Assembly (NCBI GenBank): GCA_025352585.1
Contig: JANXTD010000878.1
Location: 1-7,017, forward strand
Reading direction: 5' to 3'
Length of the DNA stretch: 7,017 bases
Origin: Fimbriiglobus sp.
GTDB lineage: Bacteria; Planctomycetota; Planctomycetia; Gemmatales; Gemmataceae
Positions 1-6,896 of this stretch are shown here, piece by piece. The stretch's first letter is position 1. Each line of letters opens with the position of its first letter. Below the pieces are notes generated by a model. That model saw nothing but the letters and a program-made list of their open reading frames with translations. It made no database searches and had not been told where the DNA came from. A program made the translations under genes and the position numbers.

Positions 1-2
1 AC

Positions 3-1076
<1,074 letters not shown>

Positions 1077-1092
1077 CGCCCGCCAGGACCGC

Positions 1093-1713
1093 TCAGGCCC
1101 TGAGATCGGCTGTGGCCCAGGCGATCGAGTGGGCGTCCGACTGCTCGCGGAGGAGTTGGCCGAAGCGGTGCAGCCGGCGGATCGAGTTGCCGTCGAACGC
1201 GTACACCCGGCCGGCCCAAGTCGTGAGGGTGTAGGAGCGGGTCACGGGTTTCGGCCGCAATAACGAGCGAATGGCGTACAGGATTTGGATGAACTCCGGC
1301 AGGTGTTCGTGTTCGATTACTTCCATGACACTGCGGACTACCCCCCAGCGGATCGCGACCACCGAGTGCGGCACGACGTAGCAGAAGCCGCCCACGCACA
1401 CGTCCACGCGGTGCGCCGCCTGCCAGCAGGAGTACGCAAGGAGGGCCACCCCGATGGCAAAAACGGCTGCCCCCAAGAAGCCGATGAAGCCGACGCCGAA
1501 CCACGACCAGTTGGGCTTCTCGGCGTACCAGGGCAAGTCCCAGTTGGCCGCGTCGGCGACGTGGATTGGGTGCCACATCACGACCGCCCCCGCGACGCAG
1601 GCCCCGATCCCGAGCAGCAACCCTGCCTCGACGTTGGCCCGCGAGGGCGTGAACGACTCGAGGAGTTCCCCCAAGTCCACGTCGAGCAACTGGAGTTCGT
1701 CGTCGTCCGCCAC
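1093..1713 (-). CDS. Small membrane protein, DUF6585-like
   Basis: Predicted inner-membrane protein of 206 residues, function unknown. I chose the GTG start at 1713 (V-A-D-D-D-E-L) because GGGGAG lies five bases upstream at 1719-1724. An ATG at 1794 would add 27 residues of low-complexity, non-conserved-looking sequence. Two hydrophobic segments are visible, at about 30-47 (GLLLGIGACVAGAVVMW) and 72-96 (FGVGFIGFLGAAVFAIGVALL), joined by a Trp-rich loop. After them comes a beta-rich part: V-D-V-C-V-G-G-F-C-Y at 103-112, then I-R-W-G-V-V at 121-126, R-S-Y-T-L-T at 159-164 and G-R-V-Y-A-F-D-G at 168-175. The pattern of a membrane hairpin followed by a 'G-x-x-Y ... W-x-x-V ... Y-T-L ... D-G' module resembles the PH-like DUF6585 proteins frequent in Gemmata relatives. 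That assignment is from memory of the family, and the protein ends sooner than I would expect for a full member. It converges on prfA and appears monocistronic. Confidence 0.75.
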   Translation of the reverse strand: MADDDELQLLDVDLGELLESFTPSRANVEAGLLLGIGACVAGAVVMWHPIHVADAANWDLPWYAEKPNWSWFGVGFIGFLGAAVFAIGVALLAYSCWQAAHRVDVCVGGFCYVVPHSVVAIRWGVVRSVMEVIEHEHLPEFIQILYAIRSLLRPKPVTRSYTLTTWAGRVYAFDGNSIRRLHRFGQLLREQSDAHSIAWATADLRA

Positions 1714-1718
1714 GCAAA

Positions 1719-1724
1719 CTCCCC
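1719..1724 (-). promoter_or_regulatory. Ribosome binding site deciding a GTG start
   Basis: GGGGAG on the minus strand, five bases before the GTG at 1711-1713. It is the best Shine-Dalgarno match in the region and is the reason for choosing the GTG over the ATG at 1794 for the small membrane protein. Confidence 0.6.
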
Positions 1725-1805
1725 GGCAGGCTTGTGGCAAACGACGTGACGCGAAGGCATCCCCATCGTCGCCGGGGGCGTTGGGCGGACGCAAGCGAAT
1801 AATCC

Positions 1806-2085
1806 GTGCCGATCGTCGCGCCGACCGCCGTTGCCACTGGAACCCAGACCGCGACGGTTCGGGTGTCCGCGAGTGACGGCGCGTTGTCGTCGTGTGGGGG
1901 AGTTCACCTGGGTTATCGCCGACGAACCCGGCCGCCGAGACGGCGACGCCAAGGCCGACGTGGTCGCCGCCGTCGGCCCGACGCTGCTGGACTACAGCGG
2001 CAAGGGGCTGTCGTCGGGCAAGTCGGTCGCCGACCTGTCGCCGAACCTGCTGCCCGGCCAGTCCGACGGCGTCTTCGTCGGCTGA
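1806..2085 (+). pseudogene. Frameshifted 3' remnant of a secreted repeat (FG-GAP-like) protein
   Basis: No intact gene fits here, but two adjacent plus-strand frames look coding. From 1806 to about 1890 one frame reads P-I-V-A-P-T-A-V-A-T-G, then T-A-T-V-R-V-S-A-S-D-G-A, a beta-sandwich (cadherin/Ig-like) style string. From about 1900 to the TGA at 2083-2085 the reading moves to another frame, where almost every codon ends in G or C, as in the real genes nearby. That part holds D-G-D-A-K-A-D-V-V (1939-1965), like the calcium-loop 'DGDGKADVV' of FG-GAP repeats, and ends S-D-G-V-F-V-G-stop. The FG-GAP gene at the right window edge also ends G-G-V-F-V-G-stop. No convincing start codon or ribosome binding site was found. 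I infer the decayed end of a surface protein. A short real gene or a sequencing frameshift are alternatives. Confidence 0.4.
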
Positions 2086-2110
2086 CGCGCAGACTCGTGA
2101 ACCCGCCCGC

Positions 2111-2620
2111 TCACGCCGGCGGGCGGAGTTCGTCCACGAGCGTTTTCAAGCCTTCCCACACGCCCGGCTTCCAGAAGCGGCGTGCCCGGCCCGAGGTCGA
2201 GCAGCAGACGTAGACCCGCGTCGCGCCGATCGACTCCGGCTGCAAGCCGTAGTCGGCGGCGCGGCCCAGGGCGACCCGCGCCGAAGTCTTGCTCGTGAAC
2301 GCCACCACCGCCGGCTGGTAGAGGCGCACCTTCACCGCCAGGCCGGCGGGGTCGAGGCCGTCGGCCGGCAACTCGTCGTCGTTGCCGAAGTGGTGCTTGC
2401 ACAGGTCGGTCAAGCCGACGCCGAGTTTCAACAGGTCGGCGTAGTCGGCGGGCGGCATCAGCGTCGGCGTCAGACCGACTTCGTGGAGCGTGCGCCAGAA
2501 GCGGTTGCCGGGGTTGGCGTAGTAGGCCCGCGCGGCCGCCGACGCCCGGCTCGGCGCGGTACCGCACAGCACCAGCTTCAAGCCGTCCGCGAGCAAATCG
2601 GGGACGACGGCATCGGCCAT
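2111..2620 (-). CDS. mug: Mismatch-specific DNA glycosylase, Mug/UDG superfamily
   Basis: Base-excision repair enzyme predicted to remove uracil or related damaged or mispaired bases from DNA, leaving an abasic site. The 169 residues match E. coli Mug in length (168), and the layout agrees: L-K-L-V-L-C-G-T-A-P-S at 14-24 (motif 1), N-P-G-N-R-F-W at 36-42 (compare H-P-A-N-R-F-W in E. coli Mug), G-V-G-L-T-D-L at 67-73, Q-P-A-V-V-A-F at 102-108, and motif 2 C-S-T-S-G-R-A-R at 140-147 in place of N-P-S-G-L-S-R. Motif 1 of E. coli Mug is G-I-N-P-G with a catalytic Asn; here it is G-T-A-P-S, so that Asn is absent. I recall a similar change in a subgroup including Deinococcus Mug, where another acidic residue was proposed as catalytic. 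The ATG at 2620 is preceded by AGGAA at 2629-2633. It is divergent from the histidine kinase gene, with a 104-bp gap. Confidence 0.88.
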   Translation of the reverse strand: MADAVVPDLLADGLKLVLCGTAPSRASAAARAYYANPGNRFWRTLHEVGLTPTLMPPADYADLLKLGVGLTDLCKHHFGNDDELPADGLDPAGLAVKVRLYQPAVVAFTSKTSARVALGRAADYGLQPESIGATRVYVCCSTSGRARRFWKPGVWEGLKTLVDELRPPA

Positions 2621-2628
2621 GCTAGGGG

Positions 2629-2633
2629 TTCCT
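2629..2633 (-). promoter_or_regulatory. Ribosome binding site of the glycosylase gene
   Basis: AGGAA on the minus strand, eight bases before the ATG at 2618-2620. It supports this start for the Mug-like gene. Confidence 0.45.
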
Positions 2634-2655
2634 AAGGACCGGGGCGGGGCGAGTC

Positions 2656-2685
2656 TGGCGGCGTGCCGGGGTCACCGACTATGAT
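2656..2685 (+). promoter_or_regulatory. Possible sigma-70-type promoter of the hybrid kinase
   Basis: TATGAT at 2680-2685 matches the -10 consensus at five of six positions and stands out in a very GC-rich 104-bp divergent gap. It lies about 40 bases before the kinase ATG. The -35 position is poor: the best candidate is TGGCGG at 2656-2661, 18 bases upstream. The assignment therefore rests mainly on the -10 element and its position. Confidence 0.35.
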
Positions 2686-2724
2686 ACGGTTCGTGTCACG
2701 CCCCTGCGAACCGGAACGACCCCG

Positions 2725-4920
2725 ATGAATTGGTTGACGAGGCACTCCAAACTGACCGGCTACGCGGCGGCGGTTGTGGCGACGGCGGCGGTCACCCTGG
2801 TGCGGCTCGGCCTGGCCGACTGGCTCATCGACACCGTGCCGTTCCTGCCGTTCATCGGGGCGGTGGCCGTCGCCGCCTGGCTCGGCGGGCTCGGGCCGGG
2901 GCTGCTCGCCACGTCCCTGGGCAGCGTCGTCGGCGTCTGGTTCCTCGACCGGCCCGGCGGGCAACTGCTGACCCACCTCGGCCGCGACGCCTTTTACGTC
3001 GGCACGTTCGTCCTCGTCGGCGTGGCCGTGAGCGTCCTGTGCGAGGCGCTGCACCGCTCCTACCGCCGGGAAGTGGAGGGCCACAGCCGGCTCGCGGCGG
3101 CGCTCGACGGGATGGGCGACGCCTTCTTCCAACTCGACGCCGACTGGCGGCTCGTCGCGGTCAACCGGCAGTACGAAAGCGACTGGGGCCGGCCGGCTTC
3201 CGCCTCCCTGGGGAACCTGTTCTGGAGCGAGTGGCCCGGCGAGGTCGGCACGCGGCTCGAGTCGGAGATGCGCCGCGCCGCCGCCGAGGGGTCGGCCGCC
3301 GAGTTCGAGTACCGTCACGACGCCCGCGGCCGCTGGTCGCGCGTGCGGGTCCAGCCGGCCCCCGGCGGCGGCGTCGCGGTATTCGCCCAGGACGTGACCG
3401 AGCGCGTCCGCCAGCAGGCCGAGTCGAAGGCCAGCCACGAGCGCTTCGCTCACCTCGCCGACGCCGTGCCGCAGATCGTCACCGTGCGCGGCCCCGGCGG
3501 CGACCTCGAGTTCGTCAACCGCCGCTGGGTCGAGTACACCGGCCGGCCCGACTCGGAGGCCGACGACTTCGTCGGCGCGGTCCACCCCGACGACGCGGCC
3601 GGCCTGACCGCCCGCTGGCGCATCGCCAAGTCGGCGCGGGCGCTGCTCGAAGTCGAGTCGCGGCTGCGCCGGTACGACGGCGTCTACCGCTGGTTCCTCA
3701 CCCGCGCGGTCCCGGTGCCCGAAGTCGATAACCCGGCCGACTTCCGCTGGTTCGGCACCTCGACCGACATCCACGACCAGCGCGAGGCGGCCGAGAAGCT
3801 GCGCGAGGCCGACCGCCGCAAGGACGAGTTCCTGGCGACCCTGGCCCACGAGTTGCGCAACCCGCTCGCGCCGATCCGCAACGGCCTCAAGGTGATGCAA
3901 CTCGGGTCCAACGGCAGCGAGGTCGTCGAGCGCACGCGGGCGATGATGGAGCGGCAACTCGAGCACCTCGTGGTGCTCGTGGACGACCTGCTCGACGTGT
4001 CGCGGATCACGCAGGGCAAGTTCGCGCTACGCCGCCAGCCGGCCGACCTGGCGCGGGCGGTCGCCGACGCCGTGGACGCCGTGCGGCCACTGCTGGATCA
4101 GTTCGGCCACCGCCTCGCCGTCGTCGCCCCGCCGACGCCGGTCCGCGTGGACGGCGACCCGACCCGGCTGGCGCAGGTCGTCGGCAACCTGCTCACCAAC
4201 AGCGCGAAGTACACCCCGCCCGGCGGCGACATCGTGCTGACCCTCGAGCAGCGCGACGCCGAGGCGGTCGTCGTGGTGAAGGACAACGGCGTCGGCATCC
4301 CGGCCGCGTCGCTCGGCTCGATCTTCGGCCTGTTCAGCCAAGTCGATCGGACGCTGGAGAAGACCACCGGCGGCCTGGGCATCGGCCTGGCGCTCGTCAA
4401 AGGCCTCGTCGAGATGCACGGCGGCGCGGTCGTGGCGGCGAGTGACGGCGAGGGCCGAGGCAGTACGTTTACCGTCCGCCTGCCGGCCCTCCCGCCGGAG
4501 CCGCCCGCCCCGACGCCGGAGCCGACGCCGGCCGCGGATCAAGCCCCGCGGCGCTGGCGGGTGCTGGTCGTGGACGACAACCAGGACGGCGCGGACTCGC
4601 TGGCGACCCTGATCGAACTCTCGGGGCACGAGGTCCGCGCCGCCTACGACGGCCTGCAAGCGGTCGCCGCGGCCGGCGAGTTCCGCCCCGACCTGATCCT
4701 GATGGACGTCGGCATGCCGCGGCTCAACGGCCTCGACGCCACTCGGCGCATCCGCGCCGCCGAGTGGGGCCGCGCCGTCCACATCGTCTCCCTGACCGGT
4801 TGGGGCCAGGAGCAGGACCGCCACAACTCGGCGGAGGCCGGGGCGAACGGCCACCTCGTCAAGCCGGTCGCGCCGGAGACGGTGTTTCGCCTGCTGGCCG
4901 ACCTCGCCGCGGCGCGCTGA
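2725..4920 (+). CDS. Membrane-anchored hybrid sensor histidine kinase (DUF4118-PAS-PAS-HisKA-HATPase-REC)
   Basis: Sensor kinase expected to autophosphorylate on His and pass phosphate to its own receiver. Four hydrophobic segments occupy residues 11-35, 39-55, 57-74 and 89-109, with short loops, as in the KdpD-like DUF4118 membrane module. There is no large periplasmic domain. Two PAS regions follow, at about 118-228 (ending V-A-V-F-A-Q-D-V-T-E-R) and 238-352 (with V-N-R-R-W-V-E-Y-T-G and a PAC-type end G-T-S-T-D-I-H-D-Q). The H box A-H-E-L-R-N-P-L has phospho-acceptor H375. The ATPase domain shows the N box N-L-L-T-N-S-A-K-Y at 488-496, G1 D-N-G-V-G-I at 520-525 and G2 G-G-L-G-I-G-L-A-L-V at 549-558. 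After a Pro-rich linker (588-606) comes a receiver with D617, D618, phospho-acceptor D661, T691 and K713. All key residues are present. No DNA-binding output and no Hpt partner lie nearby, so signal and target are unknown. The ribosome binding site is weak. Confidence 0.95.
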   Translation: MNWLTRHSKLTGYAAAVVATAAVTLVRLGLADWLIDTVPFLPFIGAVAVAAWLGGLGPGLLATSLGSVVGVWFLDRPGGQLLTHLGRDAFYVGTFVLVGVAVSVLCEALHRSYRREVEGHSRLAAALDGMGDAFFQLDADWRLVAVNRQYESDWGRPASASLGNLFWSEWPGEVGTRLESEMRRAAAEGSAAEFEYRHDARGRWSRVRVQPAPGGGVAVFAQDVTERVRQQAESKASHERFAHLADAVPQIVTVRGPGGDLEFVNRRWVEYTGRPDSEADDFVGAVHPDDAAGLTARWRIAKSARALLEVESRLRRYDGVYRWFLTRAVPVPEVDNPADFRWFGTSTDIHDQREAAEKLREADRRKDEFLATLAHELRNPLAPIRNGLKVMQLGSNGSEVVERTRAMMERQLEHLVVLVDDLLDVSRITQGKFALRRQPADLARAVADAVDAVRPLLDQFGHRLAVVAPPTPVRVDGDPTRLAQVVGNLLTNSAKYTPPGGDIVLTLEQRDAEAVVVVKDNGVGIPAASLGSIFGLFSQVDRTLEKTTGGLGIGLALVKGLVEMHGGAVVAASDGEGRGSTFTVRLPALPPEPPAPTPEPTPAADQAPRRWRVLVVDDNQDGADSLATLIELSGHEVRAAYDGLQAVAAAGEFRPDLILMDVGMPRLNGLDATRRIRAAEWGRAVHIVSLTGWGQEQDRHNSAEAGANGHLVKPVAPETVFRLLADLAAAR

Positions 4921-4940
4921 GGGATTGCCGGGAATTTCGC

Positions 4941-5558
4941 CTACTCGCCGCGCGGCTTGGGCGCGAACTTGATCCGGCAGCCGGCTGCCGCCGAGGTCTC
5001 GCCGGTGGCGGGCCGCTTGCCGGCGAGGGCGGCGACGATTGCCTCCTCGACGTGACGCGCCGTCGGCTCGCCGGGCGGGGCTTTGTCGTCGAAGGCCCCC
5101 AAGTAGACGACCTTGCGGTCGCGGTCGAGCACGAAGAACTCGGGCGTGTAGGCCGCGCCGTAGCGCCGGGCGATCTCCTGCGACGGGTCGGCGAGGTACG
5201 CGAACGGGAACCTCCGCTTCGCCACGCGGGCCGTCAGCGCCGGCAGCGCGTCGTCCTTGCCGGCGTTGACGCAGATCGCCACCACGGCCACCGGCGAGTC
5301 GGCGGCGGCGTAGGGCTTCGCCAGCGCGATGAGCCGGTCCTCGTAGTCTTGCGCGACGGGGCAACTGTTGCAGGTGAACGCCACGACGACGACGGCCTTC
5401 GCCTTCAGGTCGGCGAGCGAGTGCTTGGCCCCGTCGGTGCCGTCGAGGTCGGCCCAGGCGGGCGCGGCGTCCCCGACGCTCAGCGCCTTGTTGAACTTCC
5501 CGCCGACCGCCGCCGGGGCGAACGCGAGCAGGGCCAGGAGTGCGGCGACGCGGGACAT
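4941..5558 (-). CDS. Secreted thioredoxin-fold redoxin (PRX_like1 / AhpC-TSA-like)
   Basis: Predicted exported thiol-disulfide or peroxiredoxin-like protein, 205 residues. The ATG at 5558 is preceded by AAGGAAG (5564-5570), which sets the start and exposes a signal peptide: M-S-R-V, a hydrophobic stretch at about 5-18, then A-V-G-G. The thioredoxin-fold marks are D-L-D-G-T-D-G-A-K-H-S-L at 38-48, the redox site F-T-C-N-S-C-P-V (C63 and C66), and the cis-Pro region Y-T-P-E-F-F-V-L-D with P139. Near the C-terminus G-C-R-I-K-F (C194) matches the 'GCSIKW' ending of the PRX_like1 type of redoxin, which has a third conserved Cys. The two Cys are spaced C-x-x-C as in thioredoxin/TlpA. The substrate is unknown. 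It converges on the kinase gene (20-bp gap) and is divergent from the TIGR03067-like gene. No convincing promoter was found in the divergent gap. Confidence 0.9.
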   Translation of the reverse strand: MSRVAALLALLAFAPAAVGGKFNKALSVGDAAPAWADLDGTDGAKHSLADLKAKAVVVVAFTCNSCPVAQDYEDRLIALAKPYAAADSPVAVVAICVNAGKDDALPALTARVAKRRFPFAYLADPSQEIARRYGAAYTPEFFVLDRDRKVVYLGAFDDKAPPGEPTARHVEEAIVAALAGKRPATGETSAAAGCRIKFAPKPRGE

Positions 5559-5563
5559 GGGGA

Positions 5564-5570
5564 CTTCCTT
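5564..5570 (-). promoter_or_regulatory. Ribosome binding site of the redoxin gene
   Basis: AAGGAAG on the minus strand, five bases before the ATG at 5556-5558. It rules out the longer in-frame reading that would start at 5696 and bury the signal peptide. Confidence 0.65.
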
Positions 5571-5654
5571 GGGGTGGGTCCGGCCTGCGCCGGGGTGCGG
5601 AGTGTTATGCGCGAGGCGCGGCCAATCGGCACTGGAGTTGCCCAACACCGGCGG

Positions 5655-5675
5655 CGCGGCGGACTCCCCGCCGCG
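5655..5675. other. Stem-loop in the leader of the TIGR03067-like gene
   Basis: Perfect 8-bp arms CGCGGCGG and CCGCCGCG with loop ACTCC, ending 19 bases before the ATG at 5695 and just ahead of its GGAG. In so GC-rich a sequence such a stem can arise by chance. It has no T tract, so it is not a terminator. A role in translation of the following gene is possible but unproven. Confidence 0.3.
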
Positions 5676-5694
5676 GACACCTCGGAGAAGCCCC

Positions 5695-6054
5695 ATGCTG
5701 AACCTGACCGGCGGTTATACCCTCGTTTCCGGCGAGCGCGACGGCAAGCCGTTGCCGCCAAGCCACGTCGCCGACACCACCGTCCGCTTCACGGGCGACA
5801 CGGTGAAAGTCGTCCACGTCACCCGCGGCGACGCCTACGCCGCGAGCTACACCCTCGACGAGTCGAGCGACCCGTGCCAGGTCACGATGACGGCGACCGC
5901 CGCGCCGGACTCGGGGGACGTCGCCTTGGGGCTGATCGACAAGCAGGGCGACACGGTGCGCCTCATCTACGCGCTGCCCGGCAAGCCCTGCCCGACGGAA
6001 TTCAAGACCAAGGCCGGCGAACTGCTGTTCGTCATGACCAACTTCAACAAGTAG
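5695..6054 (+). CDS. TIGR03067-like small protein of planctomycetes, function unknown
   Basis: Protein of 119 residues resembling the TIGR03067 family, a planctomycete-enriched domain of unknown function. The family-like opening is L-T-G-G-Y-T-L-V-S-G-E-R-D-G-K-P-L at 4-20 (compare 'L-x-G-x-W ... E-x-D-G-K-P'). It is followed by alternating beta-strand-like segments (V-R-F-T-G-D-T-V-K-V-V at 30-40, Y-T-L-D at 52-55) and an ending T-E-F-K-T-K-A-G-E-L-L-F-V-M at 101-114, the usual 'P-T-E-F-x-x-x-x-x-x-x-L' close. Cys residues at 61 and 99 could pair. No signal peptide or lipobox is seen, whereas many relatives I recall carry one, so this copy is probably cytoplasmic. GGAG at 5684-5687, seven bases before the ATG, supports the start. 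It is a single-gene unit, divergent from the redoxin gene and followed by a strong terminator. Confidence 0.8.
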   Translation: MLNLTGGYTLVSGERDGKPLPPSHVADTTVRFTGDTVKVVHVTRGDAYAASYTLDESSDPCQVTMTATAAPDSGDVALGLIDKQGDTVRLIYALPGKPCPTEFKTKAGELLFVMTNFNK

Positions 6055-6077
6055 CCCCGACGCCGTGCAGGAACGAA

Positions 6078-6114
6078 GCCGCCCGCCGCGAGACTCGCGG
6101 CGGGCGGCAGTTTT
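6078..6114 (+). terminator. Rho-independent terminator after the TIGR03067-like gene
   Basis: Perfect inverted repeat with 15-base arms, 6078-6092 and 6094-6108, around a central A at 6093. In RNA the innermost pairs would open to form the loop. TTTT follows at 6111-6114 after two bases. It starts 23 bases past the stop codon at 6054 and lies between two convergent genes. The T tract is on the plus-strand side; on the minus strand the stem is followed only by TTCGTT, so termination of the ferritin-like gene from the other side would be weaker. Confidence 0.8.
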
Positions 6115-6133
6115 CGTCAGAGTCGCTGGACAC

Positions 6134-6811
6134 TTAGGCCGGGAAGAACTTCGGCACGTTGACGTTGTAGTACTCGGCTTCGAGGTACTCGAGCGCCAGG
6201 GCGAAGTTCAGGATGGCGATGTCGTTGGCGCGGGACGGGGTCGTGCTGAACGCCAGGGGCGGGCCGCCGTTGAGGTCGGTGATGAACGGGCCGGCGAGGG
6301 TGATAACATCCTGTTGCAACAGGGCCAACTCGAAGTCTTCTTCCTTCCCCAAGATGTTGATCGTCGAGAGGTTGTTGAGGAGGGTGTTGAGGTAGCCGGC
6401 GTGGCGGGCTTCGATCAGGGCGATCGAGGCGGCGGCCCCCAGGAAGGCGCGGTTGAAAATGATCGGGGCGGCCCCGGTGTACGCGCCGCAGCCGGTGTTT
6501 TCGAGGGCGTTCGAGGTCGTGATGAACGACCGCAGGTCCGGCTGGAGGATGTTCTTGAAGTTCGGCTTCGGGCGGGCGGCCGCGCCGAGGGCGCTCACCA
6601 AGAAGGCGACGTGCGCGTTCTCGTCGTCCTGGATCGCCTTGAAGGCGCGCTTGTTGAAGTTCGGGAACAGGTTCGGCACGGTGCCGGGGCCGGCCGCGGC
6701 GGTCGAGCCGGTGGCGATCAGGCCCGTGGCGGCGACCACCATCGTGGCCCCCGCCTTGACGAACGAACGGCGGTCAGTGCCCACGGGGGCGGTGGTCTTC
6801 GGATCGGTCAT
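6134..6811 (-). CDS. Tat-exported ferritin-like protein with permuted helix order
   Basis: Predicted periplasmic di-metal four-helix-bundle protein of the Ferritin_2 (PF13668) type, 225 residues; its activity (iron storage, oxidase or other) is unknown. The N-terminus carries a twin-arginine signal, D-R-R-S-F-V-K at 13-19, a hydrophobic stretch at about 20-34 and A-A-A at 38-40. Candidate metal ligands are E64 and H67 (D-D-E-N-A-H-V-A-F-L), E104 (N-A-L-E-N-T-G-C-G-A-Y), E134 and H137 (A-L-I-E-A-R-H-A-G-Y-L-N), and E208 or E211 (I-L-N-F-A-L-A-L-E-Y-L-E-A-E-Y-Y). The last helix normally stands first in this family; here it is at the C-terminus, at 200-215, and the region after the signal has no equivalent. 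The ATG at 6811 has GGAG (6821-6824) nine bases upstream; an earlier ATG at 6862 would put 17 residues ahead of the Tat signal. It lies downstream of an FG-GAP gene on the same strand. Confidence 0.88.
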   Translation of the reverse strand: MTDPKTTAPVGTDRRSFVKAGATMVVAATGLIATGSTAAAGPGTVPNLFPNFNKRAFKAIQDDENAHVAFLVSALGAAARPKPNFKNILQPDLRSFITTSNALENTGCGAYTGAAPIIFNRAFLGAAASIALIEARHAGYLNTLLNNLSTINILGKEEDFELALLQQDVITLAGPFITDLNGGPPLAFSTTPSRANDIAILNFALALEYLEAEYYNVNVPKFFPA

Positions 6812-6840
6812 GGGAATCGGCTCCACAAAGAGAAAGAAGG

Positions 6841-6874
6841 AAAATCGGCGGCCCCAGGCCAAGCGGCCTGGGGC
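6841..6874 (-). terminator. Hairpin between the FG-GAP gene and the ferritin-like gene
   Basis: Arms GCCCCAGGCC (6851-6860) and GGCCTGGGGC (6865-6874) form a perfect 10-bp stem with a 4-base loop. On the minus strand the stem begins 23 bases after the TAG at 6897-6899 and is followed, after six bases, by TTTT (6841-6844). It probably terminates the FG-GAP transcript. Only about 30 bases remain before the ferritin-like ATG and I see no clear -10 element there, so the hairpin may instead be a leaky terminator or attenuator in the ferritin-like leader. Confidence 0.5.
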
Positions 6875-6896
6875 GAAATCGGCTAACCGGAAGGGG

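Noticed and set aside
1714..1794. N-terminal extension of the small membrane protein to the ATG at 1794
   Set aside because: The GTG at 1713 has a GGGGAG ribosome binding site at ideal spacing; the extension lacks one and looks non-conserved.
2632..3966. Long open frame on the minus strand opposite the kinase gene
   Set aside because: Low-complexity Arg/Ala/Gly/Val-rich translation with no domain. It mirrors the kinase codons, whose motifs are complete on the plus strand.
4027..5364. Long minus-strand open frame running across the kinase 3' end and part of the redoxin
   Set aside because: Arg/Ala/Gly-rich shadow of two confirmed genes, caused by the scarcity of stop codons in GC-rich DNA.
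5580..5694. Promoters for the redoxin and TIGR03067-like genes in the divergent gap
   Set aside because: Short AT-richer spots such as GTTATG near 5602 have no matching -35 element on either strand, so I could not support a call.
4764..6137. Long plus-strand open frame opposite the redoxin and across the TIGR03067-like gene
   Set aside because: Compositionally a shadow. The redoxin motifs on the minus strand and the TIGR03067-like frame on the plus strand explain the same DNA.
6065..6886. Plus-strand open frame opposite the ferritin-like gene
   Set aside because: Translation is Gly/Val/Arg/Glu-rich antisense of a gene with clear Tat and metal-binding motifs, and it runs through the terminator.
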